From positions 62,001 to 126,000 of IMG/VR virus record IMGVR_UViG_3300027788_001769: a stretch of 64,000 nucleotides of DNA; one strand, written 5' to 3'. Made by a program: the position numbers and the translations under genes. The notes beneath the pieces are model-generated. The model was given only the letters and a program-made list of their open reading frames with translations. It had not been told where the DNA came from and did no database searches. Positions 53,153-61,027 of this stretch are shown piece after piece. The DNA is from a virus. Within the stretch, counting starts at the first letter, position 1. Every line of letters begins with the position of its first letter.

Positions 53153-54571
53153 CTACTTAATAATTTTTCCTTTTGCTGTTATTTGTACTACTTTGTTGTT
53201 TTCTTGTAAAACGATGTCACCTCTTTTATTTTGTCCTATTGGGCGAAATCCAGAATTTTCTTTAAGGAAACTTTTTACTAACACTTCTTGTTCGTAAGTC
53301 CTAAAAGATTCTTTTAAAGTTTTTTTTGACCTATTTTCTTTAATGTGTTGTTTTTTAAGTTGTTTTTTAAGTTGTTTTCTAACCAAATTTACATCACTAC
53401 TTTCTTTTAATTCACTATTTGTGTACTTAAAGTATTTTTTTAATGATTTATTAATTTTTTCTGGTCTTGATTCATTAAAGATGTCTTCTATGTCACTAAC
53501 AACATCCTCAACTTCACTTGAATCCATAGTATTTACCATCGCATCAACTTCTTCTTCACCATCGTCCTCACTTAAATGTTTTTCAGTGAATTTTTCAGCA
53601 CCTGCAGTCATAGCAGCTCCCGCAGCAATTTTAGCTAAATTAGCCCACATTTCTTGGGTGTCCTGTTCTCCTCTATGTGCTGTTGTTTCCTCCAGTTCCA
53701 TATCCTCATCCTCAAAGTCCATACCTTCATCTTCAAAGTCCATATCTTCACCACCAAAATCTAATTCCTCTTCACCACTTATGTCAACATCAAACTCACC
53801 GTCTTCACTATATTCCATGTCTTCTTCACTTTCTAACTTATCCACTATATCCTCAACGTCCTCACTAGTTAGTTGATTTGTGTCAACAGCTGAAATAATA
53901 GAGTTAATTACGTATTTTATCATATCCGCATCTAAATCTTCTTCAAACTCTCTTAATTTCTGACCTAATTTCCCAGTTAACTTTTGTATTGTTTTGGTGG
54001 GGTCTTCAAACTTTTTATCAGCATCCATATCAGCATCCATATCGATATCAACATCCATCTCTTCTTCCCCTCCAGTGTCCATATCTAAATCTAAGTCTTC
54101 TTCGGAATCTAAATCTAAATCCATGTCATCACCTTCTTCTTCTGTATCTAAGGTAAAATCCATTTCTTCCTCTTCTGTTTCAGGTTCAGGCGTGTTTAAC
54201 ACATACTTTTTTTGTTCCCCAATTAAAGGATTAGAGTTACCACCATTAAATTCCTCGTTAATAGGTTTAAATATTAAGTTTAATTTTTTTAACGCTTTAG
54301 CGTAAGATGAAAAAGTTTGTTGTTTACTATTTTGCATACCATTTAGATAATCTAAAGAATCTAAATCTTTTCCTCTTTTTATTATATAATTAGAATTCTC
54401 CTGTATAATAGCGTATGTATTACCATCATGAGATTGTTTGCTATAAGCAACGGTTTTATAACTCTTAGGTGAAACTTCTTGTCTATCACCAAAAGTAGCT
54501 ATTTCCATAATTCTTTTTAGTTTTTGATTTAATGGAAGTTTTTCACTTCCCACTGGTTTTAAGTCTGCCAT
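53153..54571 (-). CDS. Very acidic core-type protein
   Basis: A 472-residue protein. About residues 130-320 are dominated by Asp, Glu and Met with repeated units (DLDSEEDLDLDMD, MDFEDEGMDFEDED). The C-terminal 130 residues are basic and helical with KKQLKKQLKKQHIKE, ending in a beta-type tail (RPIGQNKRGDIVLQENNKVV). Acid core plus basic end is the plan of prohead scaffolding proteins, and it lies among head genes. There are many L/I-x-E cut sites. Probably a core protein removed or cut during maturation. Confidence 0.6.
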   Translation of the reverse strand: MADLKPVGSEKLPLNQKLKRIMEIATFGDRQEVSPKSYKTVAYSKQSHDGNTYAIIQENSNYIIKRGKDLDSLDYLNGMQNSKQQTFSSYAKALKKLNLIFKPINEEFNGGNSNPLIGEQKKYVLNTPEPETEEEEMDFTLDTEEEGDDMDLDLDSEEDLDLDMDTGGEEEMDVDIDMDADMDADKKFEDPTKTIQKLTGKLGQKLREFEEDLDADMIKYVINSIISAVDTNQLTSEDVEDIVDKLESEEDMEYSEDGEFDVDISGEEELDFGGEDMDFEDEGMDFEDEDMELEETTAHRGEQDTQEMWANLAKIAAGAAMTAGAEKFTEKHLSEDDGEEEVDAMVNTMDSSEVEDVVSDIEDIFNESRPEKINKSLKKYFKYTNSELKESSDVNLVRKQLKKQLKKQHIKENRSKKTLKESFRTYEQEVLVKSFLKENSGFRPIGQNKRGDIVLQENNKVVQITAKGKIIK

Positions 54572-54598
54572 TTTATTTTTTGTTTTTTCTAATTTATT

Positions 54599-55039
54599 TT
54601 AATTTCTTAGTCCTTGTATCCCTAACCTATAATATGTAGTATCTGGGTCACTTCTATGATTTACTGGACGAACTCCCCCAGAATTACCTCCCAATCCACT
54701 ACCACCATCACCACCGATAAAAGTATCACCACTATAGTTATACGCTATACTTTGACTTGGGTATGCAAAAGCACTTAGTGGGTCACTACAGTCGTGACAA
54801 CTACAAATAAAACACGCGTTAGTGAGAGTACCTGATATGGTGGAAATGCCAACATCTAACGTACCACCATCTATCAACCCTATGGTTGCACCGTTAACAA
54901 CTAAACTAGAAACAACACCACTTGCTAGTATACTATGACAAGTTGTACCGGTCAATGTACCATCTGATGTAAGGTATGGTTGAATTGCTACCCCACAATA
55001 TAATTTATCACCACCATGAATTCCTGCGTAATCTGACAT
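54599..55039 (-). CDS. Small Gly/Ser-rich virion protein
   Basis: A 146-residue protein with a beta-rich, glycine- and serine-rich character (GATIGLIDGGTLDVGISTISG), a cysteine cluster CFICSCHDCSDP, and a final YYRLGIQGLRN. It looks like a head-decoration or tail appendage protein. No domain is recognised. It has its own TATTTATA element. Confidence 0.55.
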   Translation of the reverse strand: MSDYAGIHGGDKLYCGVAIQPYLTSDGTLTGTTCHSILASGVVSSLVVNGATIGLIDGGTLDVGISTISGTLTNACFICSCHDCSDPLSAFAYPSQSIAYNYSGDTFIGGDGGSGLGGNSGGVRPVNHRSDPDTTYYRLGIQGLRN

Positions 55040-55058
55040 ATTTTTTGTTTTATTTATC

Positions 55059-55066
55059 TATAAATA
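55059..55066 (-). promoter_or_regulatory. Candidate late-gene element TATTTATA
   Basis: Exact TATTTATA on the minus strand, 19 nt before the ATG at 55039, followed by an A-rich spacer (GATAAATAAAACAAAAAAT). Confidence 0.5.
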
Positions 55067-55093
55067 TTATGTATAGTAGAAAACCACCCATAA

Positions 55094-55861
55094 TTAATCC
55101 AAACTTAGCTCAACATCTATAAGTTTATTTTTTAGTTTAAATAGTTTTTTTAAATAACCGCTCCTTCTTAAAAATTTAAAAGCTAAATTTTCGTATGAAA
55201 ACTCACCACCTTTTTCTAAGCCACAAGACCTAAATCTCTTTACTCTTTTTTTAACTCTGTCTATCATTTCTAAAATATCAGAAGGTGGTAACTCATACGC
55301 TTTAGTATATAAATCATCTATAATCTCCATCCACCCTTTTGATTTTTCAAGTACTTTTTTAAAGTCTACTTCTGTAACTTCCAACTTCTCTGGTTCCACC
55401 AACCACTTATTAAATAGTACCGAATAAACCCCAGAAGAAAAATGTAGTTCCGAAGGGTCTTGAGCGTACACCTCAACCTCATAACCTTTAATGTTAACAT
55501 CATGAGTAGAGTTCCATAAATTTTTTTTAGTGTTTAAAAGATTTTTAACTAAATTTTTATTTTCATCTACAGAGTTAAAATCTAAAATAAGGTGTAAGTC
55601 TATATCTGAAAATTCTGACCAATTATAATTAGATATACTACCTGTTATTGTAATATCATCTATGTCACAGTCTTTAGTGTCTACATCACACGCTAATCCG
55701 TCTAAGTTTATAAAATCTAAAAAATCATTAGTGACCAACAATAGTTTTTTTCTAATGTCTGGTCGCAAGGTAAATTCCCCATCTAACCCCCTAGTCCAAA
55801 TTTTAGGATTTAAATTATTTTTAACTTCAAAGCTTGAAAGTATTTTAGATGCAAGTGTCAT
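55094..55861 (-). CDS. Nucleotidyltransferase-fold protein
   Basis: A 255-residue protein with the polymerase-beta-type nucleotidyltransferase signature GSISNYNWSEFSDIDLHL (G-S, then D-x-D), whose two Asp residues should bind metal. It would transfer a nucleotide to an unknown target; tRNA, antibiotic and protein targets are all known in this superfamily. The rest is helical and basic. Start choice: an ATG at 55867 coincides with the TATTTATG element, so 55861 (MTLASKIL) is preferred. A small KTSC protein gene lies just upstream. Confidence 0.75.
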   Translation of the reverse strand: MTLASKILSSFEVKNNLNPKIWTRGLDGEFTLRPDIRKKLLLVTNDFLDFINLDGLACDVDTKDCDIDDITITGSISNYNWSEFSDIDLHLILDFNSVDENKNLVKNLLNTKKNLWNSTHDVNIKGYEVEVYAQDPSELHFSSGVYSVLFNKWLVEPEKLEVTEVDFKKVLEKSKGWMEIIDDLYTKAYELPPSDILEMIDRVKKRVKRFRSCGLEKGGEFSYENLAFKFLRRSGYLKKLFKLKNKLIDVELSLD

Positions 55862-55864
55862 AAA

Positions 55865-55872
55865 CATAAATA
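55865..55872 (-). promoter_or_regulatory. Candidate late-gene element TATTTATG
   Basis: TATTTATG on the minus strand, 3 nt before ATG 55861; a one-base variant of TATTTATA that overlaps the alternative ATG at 55867. Confidence 0.3.
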
Positions 55873-55897
55873 GTTTTAAAAAGTGCTTAGGTTGATA

Positions 55898-56146
55898 TTA
55901 GTTACCTAGTAATTTAAAGTCGTATTTTTTTGCTATTTTTGTACTAAAGTATTGTCCCTGACTTTTGGCTTTTCTGAATGATGCACACACATGGCTAGGA
56001 ACATCTAAGTATTCGTATTTTCTTCCACCATTAAATTCTATGATTAATTTTTTAGTGTCTGTTTCATAGATTGACGACTTAATGTTAGATGATTTATACT
56101 TGTTTATAATCTTTTCTTCTTGGTATATTTCTGATAGTACTCCCAT
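55898..56146 (-). CDS. KTSC-domain protein
   Basis: An 82-residue protein whose C-terminal 60 residues match the KTSC domain: IKSSIYETDTKKLIIEFNGG, then KYEYLDVPSHVCASFRKAKSQGQYF. KTSC proteins are small, widespread and of unsettled function, and often lie near nucleic-acid genes. It precedes the nucleotidyltransferase gene by 36 bases. TATAAATA/TATTTATA lies just upstream. Confidence 0.8.
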   Translation of the reverse strand: MGVLSEIYQEEKIINKYKSSNIKSSIYETDTKKLIIEFNGGRKYEYLDVPSHVCASFRKAKSQGQYFSTKIAKKYDFKLLGN

Positions 56147-56157
56147 TGTTTTTTATT

Positions 56158-56165
56158 TATAAATA
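56158..56165 (-). promoter_or_regulatory. Candidate late-gene element TATTTATA
   Basis: On the minus strand TATTTATAAATA starts 11 nt before the ATG at 56146, so both the motif and its reverse complement (T4 late TATAAATA) are present. It lies between this gene and the dnaK terminator. Confidence 0.5.
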
Positions 56166-56174
56166 ACTAGAAAT

Positions 56175-56198
56175 TAAAAAACCCCCATTTCTGGGGGC
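56175..56198 (-). terminator. dnaK terminator
   Basis: On the minus strand CCCCCA-GAAA-TGGGGG (6-bp GC-rich stem) followed by TTTTTTAA. It sits directly after the dnaK stop codon at 56206. Confidence 0.9.
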
Positions 56199-56205
56199 TT
56201 TATTT

Positions 56206-58065
56206 TTAAACTTCTTCGTATTCTACGTCAGTTATGTCTTCTTCAGACTCTTCACTAGTCTCACCAGTATCTGTATTCTCATACATTTTTTGAGATATGG
56301 ATTGCCATTTATTGTTAACTTCTTCTAACTGTTTATCAATCTCATCTAGATTCTTATCTGATATAGACGTTTTTAGTTGGGTGATGGACTCCATTAAACT
56401 TTCCTTATCACCTTCTTCGATTTTCTCACCTAACTCATTAATTTGTTTTTCTGTCTGGAAAACCATTGCGTCAGCCTCATTTAACTTATCAATTCCGTCT
56501 TTCTTTTTTTTGTCTTCCTCAGCATTACTTTCAGCTTCATCTCTCATTTTTTGTATTTCCTCATCTGTTAAACTACTACCAGACTCAATTTTAATGTTTT
56601 GTATCTTACCAGTACCTTTATCCATTGCTTTAACATCTATAATTCCATTTGCGTCGATATCAAACGTAACCTCAATCTGTGGAATACCTCTAGAAGATGG
56701 TGGGATATCCGTTAGTTGGAACCTACCTAAACTTCTATTATCACTAGACATAGGTCTTTCACCCTGTAACACATGAATGTCCACAGATGGTTGGTTATCT
56801 ACTGCTGTAGAGAACACTTGTGATTTAGATGTCGGTATTGTGGTGTTAGACTCTATTAAATTAGTCATTACGCCACCCATTGTTTCTATACCTAAGGATA
56901 GTGGGGTAACGTCCAGTAGGAGTACATCAGTTACGTCCCCACCTAAAACACCACCTTGTATTGCTGCCCCCATCGCAACTACCTCATCTGGATTAACTCC
57001 TTTAGATGGTTTTTTGTTAAATAGTTTTTCTACAGCTTCTTGTATGATAGGAATTCTAGTTGAACCACCTACTAGGATGACCTCATCTATTTCACTTACT
57101 TTTAACTTAGCATCTTTTATTGCTTTTCTACAAGGGGTAAGACTTTTTTTAATTAAATCTCCCACCATAGACTCAAACTTAGCTCTAGTCAATTCCTTAA
57201 CTAAATGTTTTGGGCCTGTGTTATCCGCTGTTAGATAAGGTAAGTTAATTTCCGTTGTCATAGAATTAGATAACTCTACTTTTGCTTTTTCAGAAGCTTC
57301 TCTTAAACGTTGTAACGCTGCAGAGTCAGAAGAAAGGTCCATACCAGTATCTGTTTTAAATTCTTTTAATAACCACTCGATTATTTTTTCATCAAAGTTA
57401 TCACCACCTAAATGGGTATCCCCGTTAGTCGACTTAACTTCAAAAACTCCACCCCCAATCTCTAGTATTGAGATGTCAAAAGTACCCCCACCTAAATCAT
57501 ACACAGCTATTGTCTTATCTTCTTTACTATCTAAACCGTAAGCCAATGCAGCTGCAGTCGGTTCATTGATTATCCTTAACACGTTTAACCCAGCGATTTC
57601 ACCAGCTTCTTTTGTAGCATTTCTTTGTTCATCATTAAAGTATGCTGGTACTGTTATAACCGCATCTGTTACTTTAGACCCCAGATAGTCCTCAGCTGTC
57701 TTTTTTAAGTTTTGTAATATAACCGCAGATATTTCTTGTGGCACATACGTTTTATCCTCGACTATAATAGATACGGTACCGTTTGTACCTTTTTCTACTT
57801 TATAAGCCATTTTTTTTGCTTCTTTACTAATCTCACTATACTTACTACCTATAAATCTCTTTACTGAGTAAACAGTATTTTCAGGGTTAGTTACTGATTG
57901 TCTTTTTGCTGGGTCACCAACAGAACGGTCTCCTCCTTTAAAGGACACTATAGATGGTGTTGTTCTTTTTCCTTCCCCATTAACGATAATGTTAGGTACA
58001 CCCCCCTCCACTACTGAGACACATGAATTTGTGGTCCCCAAATCAATTCCAATAATTTTCTTCAT
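56206..58065 (-). CDS. dnaK: Hsp70 chaperone DnaK
   Basis: A 619-residue complete Hsp70. It has [68 protein letters not shown] and linker [10 protein letters not shown], and ends in the usual acidic tail [15 protein letters not shown]. It folds and remodels proteins using ATP, in cells with DnaJ and GrpE; neither is in the window, so host partners are probably used. A phage-encoded dnaK is unusual. It ends at a strong terminator and diverges from the Clp gene. Confidence 0.97.
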   Translation of the reverse strand: MKKIIGIDLGTTNSCVSVVEGGVPNIIVNGEGKRTTPSIVSFKGGDRSVGDPAKRQSVTNPENTVYSVKRFIGSKYSEISKEAKKMAYKVEKGTNGTVSIIVEDKTYVPQEISAVILQNLKKTAEDYLGSKVTDAVITVPAYFNDEQRNATKEAGEIAGLNVLRIINEPTAAALAYGLDSKEDKTIAVYDLGGGTFDISILEIGGGVFEVKSTNGDTHLGGDNFDEKIIEWLLKEFKTDTGMDLSSDSAALQRLREASEKAKVELSNSMTTEINLPYLTADNTGPKHLVKELTRAKFESMVGDLIKKSLTPCRKAIKDAKLKVSEIDEVILVGGSTRIPIIQEAVEKLFNKKPSKGVNPDEVVAMGAAIQGGVLGGDVTDVLLLDVTPLSLGIETMGGVMTNLIESNTTIPTSKSQVFSTAVDNQPSVDIHVLQGERPMSSDNRSLGRFQLTDIPPSSRGIPQIEVTFDIDANGIIDVKAMDKGTGKIQNIKIESGSSLTDEEIQKMRDEAESNAEEDKKKKDGIDKLNEADAMVFQTEKQINELGEKIEEGDKESLMESITQLKTSISDKNLDEIDKQLEEVNNKWQSISQKMYENTDTGETSEESEEDITDVEYEEV

Positions 58066-58130
58066 TTTTAATATTATTTTATTTTATTTTTATTATGTTT
58101 GTACTAATATACAACACTTATTGTAATATA

Positions 58131-58162
58131 CAAATAGTATACCATTACATTGAGAAAGTCAA
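58131..58162 (-). promoter_or_regulatory. Host-type promoter candidate for dnaK
   Basis: On the minus strand TTG (58162-58160), a 21-bp spacer, then ACTATTTG (58138-58131), close to the Bacteroidota TTG-N19-21-TAnnTTTG consensus with the first two bases of the -7 box differing. An A-rich leader of about 60 nt would follow. No TATTTATA is present. Confidence 0.45.
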
Positions 58163-58194
58163 CCTGTCATTAGTAGGTGACATTATGTCAGGGG

Positions 58195-58225
58195 TTGATT
58201 TTAAGTGGAATTAATTATAAATTTA
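58195..58225 (+). promoter_or_regulatory. Host-type promoter candidate for the Clp gene
   Basis: TTG at 58195-58197, a 20-bp spacer and TAAATTTA at 58218-58225 match the Bacteroidota -33/-7 pattern except for the last base (A for G). Transcription would start near 58230, about 9 nt before ATG 58239. Confidence 0.5.
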
Positions 58226-58238
58226 TAAAAAAAGAAAT

Positions 58239-60275
58239 ATGGAAGACCTATCTAACAATTTTTCAGAGTTTGAAAACAAAGACGAAAACAGAATGCCTAA
58301 AAAAGAAAAAACCGGTACCGCCTCAAAAACACCAATCCTAGATAACTTTTCTAGAGATTTAATTGTTCTTGCGGAAGAAGGTAAATTAGACCCAGTAGTG
58401 GGTAGAAAAGACGAAATAACTAGAATTGCTCAAATCCTTTCTAGACGTAAAAAAAATAACCCTATACTGATAGGTGAACCTGGATGTGGGAAAACTGCAT
58501 TAGTGGAGGGATTAGCTATGAGAATCCACAATGGAAAATGTCCAAGAAATTTATTGGATAAAAGAATAGTAGCTTTAGACTTAACATCTATAGTAGCAGG
58601 AACCAAATATAGAGGTCAGTTTGAGGAGAGAATGAAAGCTGTTTTAGATGAGTTATATGATAATCCAGACATTATAGTTTTTATAGACGAAATACATACC
58701 GTAGTTGGTACTGGTAACTCTTCTGGTTCTCTAGATGCTGCAAATATATTTAAACCAGCACTAGCAAGGGGTGAACTACAATGTGTAGGAGCAACAACCA
58801 TAGATGAATATAGAGAAAACATAGAATCAGATGGTGCTTTAGTTAGAAGGTTTCAGAAAGTGACGGTAGACCCAACATCTATAGAGGAAACATTACAAAT
58901 CCTTAAGAACATAAGAGACAAATATGAAGACCACCATAAGGTTAAATTTAGTGATAAATGCTTATCTATGTGTGTAAATCTAGCTGAAAGATACATTACA
59001 GATAGGGAATTCCCAGATAAAGCTATAGACATTTTAGATGAGGTAGGGGCAAAAGTTCAAGTGGAGATAGAGTACCCTAAGGAGATTGAGGACTTACGGA
59101 AAAAGATAAGTGACGTAAAAGAACAAAAAGTTAATGTTGTAAAAAACCAAGCTTTTGAACGTGCAGCGGAACTTAGGGATAAAGAAAAAAACCTAATAAC
59201 TAAATTAGAAGACACTAAACTAACTTGGGAGTCATCTTTAGAAGACACTAGAAGAGAAGTTACTGAAGATGATATTTTCAGTGTGGTTTCCCAAATGACT
59301 AAAATACCTTTAAAAAGACTAACTGATGATGAAAGTGAAAGTTTATTACAATTAGAAACTCTTTTAAATAAGTCAGTAGTGGGTCAACCACAAGCAATAA
59401 AAAAGATATCTAAAGCCATTAGAAGGAATAGGGTCGGTATTAGAGAACATAAGAAACCTATTGGAGCATTTATGTTCTTAGGGTCCACTGGAATTGGTAA
59501 GACATTATTGGCAAAAGCTATAGCAAAAGAAATTTTTGGGGACGAAAACAATTTAATTAGAGTGGATATGTCGGAATATAAAGAAAGATTTACCTCTTCC
59601 AGGCTAATAGGTTCACCTCCTGGATACGTTGGGTACAACCAAGGGGGACAACTAACTGAAGCTGTAAGAAAAAACCCTTACTCAGTTGTTCTACTTGATG
59701 AGATTGAGAAGGCTCATGAAAACATTTATGATTTACTATTACAAATATTAGATGAAGGCCATTTAACAGATGGTTTAGGTAGAAAGATTAATTTTAAAAA
59801 TACCTTAATAATAATGACTTCAAACGTGGGTAGTAGGCAACTACAGGACTTTGGTAGTGGTTTAGGGTTTATGACTAGTTCTAAACAAAGTCACGAAGAT
59901 GAGGAACAAAAAAACGTTATAACTAAGGCATTAAAAAATAAATTTAGTCCAGAGTTTTTAAACAGACTAGACGAAACTATAGTATTCAACCCTCTAGACC
60001 ATAAAAACATAAAAGAAATTGTTAAATTAGAGCTTGCTAACTTAAAAACAAGACTAGATGAAATGGGGTACAAATTTAAATTTGATGCTAGTGTAGTAAA
60101 TTATATTGCTGATGATGGGTTCGATGATAAGTTTGGGGCAAGACCAATAAAAAGAACAATACAAATAAAGATAGAGGATTATATATCTGAAGAAGTATTA
60201 AAAAGGAATATAGTTGTGGATAAATCCTATATGTTGTCTATACGTAAAAAGGACGGAAAAATTACTATAAAATAA
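58239..60275 (+). CDS. ClpC-like AAA+ unfoldase lacking the N-domain
   Basis: A 678-residue double-AAA+ Clp/Hsp100 protein. D1: GEPGCGKTALVEG (79-91) and VFIDEIHTVVG (147-157). A UVR-like segment, FERAAELRDKEKN (306-318), stands between the modules as in ClpC. D2: GSTGIGKTLLAK (415-426), VVLLDEIEKAH (483-493), and FSPEFLNRLD (569-578). At 541-544 the loop GLGF sits exactly where ClpA/ClpC carry the ClpP-binding LGF/IGF tripeptide, absent in ClpB. The Clp N-domain is missing. It may unfold proteins for the host ClpP; no clpP gene is seen in the window. Confidence 0.9.
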   Translation: MEDLSNNFSEFENKDENRMPKKEKTGTASKTPILDNFSRDLIVLAEEGKLDPVVGRKDEITRIAQILSRRKKNNPILIGEPGCGKTALVEGLAMRIHNGKCPRNLLDKRIVALDLTSIVAGTKYRGQFEERMKAVLDELYDNPDIIVFIDEIHTVVGTGNSSGSLDAANIFKPALARGELQCVGATTIDEYRENIESDGALVRRFQKVTVDPTSIEETLQILKNIRDKYEDHHKVKFSDKCLSMCVNLAERYITDREFPDKAIDILDEVGAKVQVEIEYPKEIEDLRKKISDVKEQKVNVVKNQAFERAAELRDKEKNLITKLEDTKLTWESSLEDTRREVTEDDIFSVVSQMTKIPLKRLTDDESESLLQLETLLNKSVVGQPQAIKKISKAIRRNRVGIREHKKPIGAFMFLGSTGIGKTLLAKAIAKEIFGDENNLIRVDMSEYKERFTSSRLIGSPPGYVGYNQGGQLTEAVRKNPYSVVLLDEIEKAHENIYDLLLQILDEGHLTDGLGRKINFKNTLIIMTSNVGSRQLQDFGSGLGFMTSSKQSHEDEEQKNVITKALKNKFSPEFLNRLDETIVFNPLDHKNIKEIVKLELANLKTRLDEMGYKFKFDASVVNYIADDGFDDKFGARPIKRTIQIKIEDYISEEVLKRNIVVDKSYMLSIRKKDGKITIK

Positions 60276-60289
60276 TATAACTTTTTACA

Positions 60290-61027
60290 TTAATAAGCAG
60301 GGCCAGGGCCTACTTGCCTACATGGTTGTACAGCTCTAATTCTACAATCAGCATCCAATTCTATACATTGGGAGTCTTTATCGTTTGAACATTCTGATGC
60401 ATAGGCTCTGTAATAACCTATAGCTGTTACTGGGTCACAAATACAACCACTAGAAATCCATAAATGGTCACCTGGTACTAAACTACCAGGTGTTCCATCT
60501 GTGTACTTTACGGTACAGGTTTCGTCAGAACATACACCTATACCACCATATACCTCTTCTGGTTGGTCTATTTCCCCACATCCTGTATATTGGTTATTGT
60601 ATTGACTGGTATTGATTGTCGCACACTCACTACTATTACATTGTGTAATTGCAACAATAACACCTCCAGAAACTTGGTAACAGTATTGACAATACTCGTC
60701 ATTACCACAATTTTGACCAGAATAATAACCGTTAGCTGCTGGTGTACAATTTTGGTCACTGTATAGGGCTTGTCCTACCACCAAGTTACAACCGGTACAA
60801 GGTGGTTTTATTTGTACAGACCAAAAATTTGTACATTCTGCAGCACATGCTATTGTACAGTTTTCTGAGTTTATGGATAATAAAAAAGGACCACAAGTAA
60901 AACAATTTTCAGTCACACAATCTTTAATTACGTCGTCTACGTTATAAGTGTGTGTTTGAGTGACCCCATTTACTGTTGATGCACTTGCACAATAGGGAAC
61001 TCCGTTAATGTTGTATATATCTGCCAT
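60290..61027 (-). CDS. Cysteine-rich virion-type protein
   Basis: A 245-residue protein with about 24 cysteines (about 10 percent), spread in short motifs such as DCVTENCFTC, NCTIACAAEC, and DEYCQYC. It is Gly/Thr/Asn rich and has no signal peptide or membrane segment. The density and spacing suggest disulfide- or metal-stabilised repeats, perhaps a virion appendage protein. It starts at the stop codon of the upstream fibre gene (one-base overlap), so the two are co-expressed. Confidence 0.6.
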   Translation of the reverse strand: MADIYNINGVPYCASASTVNGVTQTHTYNVDDVIKDCVTENCFTCGPFLLSINSENCTIACAAECTNFWSVQIKPPCTGCNLVVGQALYSDQNCTPAANGYYSGQNCGNDEYCQYCYQVSGGVIVAITQCNSSECATINTSQYNNQYTGCGEIDQPEEVYGGIGVCSDETCTVKYTDGTPGSLVPGDHLWISSGCICDPVTAIGYYRAYASECSNDKDSQCIELDADCRIRAVQPCRQVGPGPAY

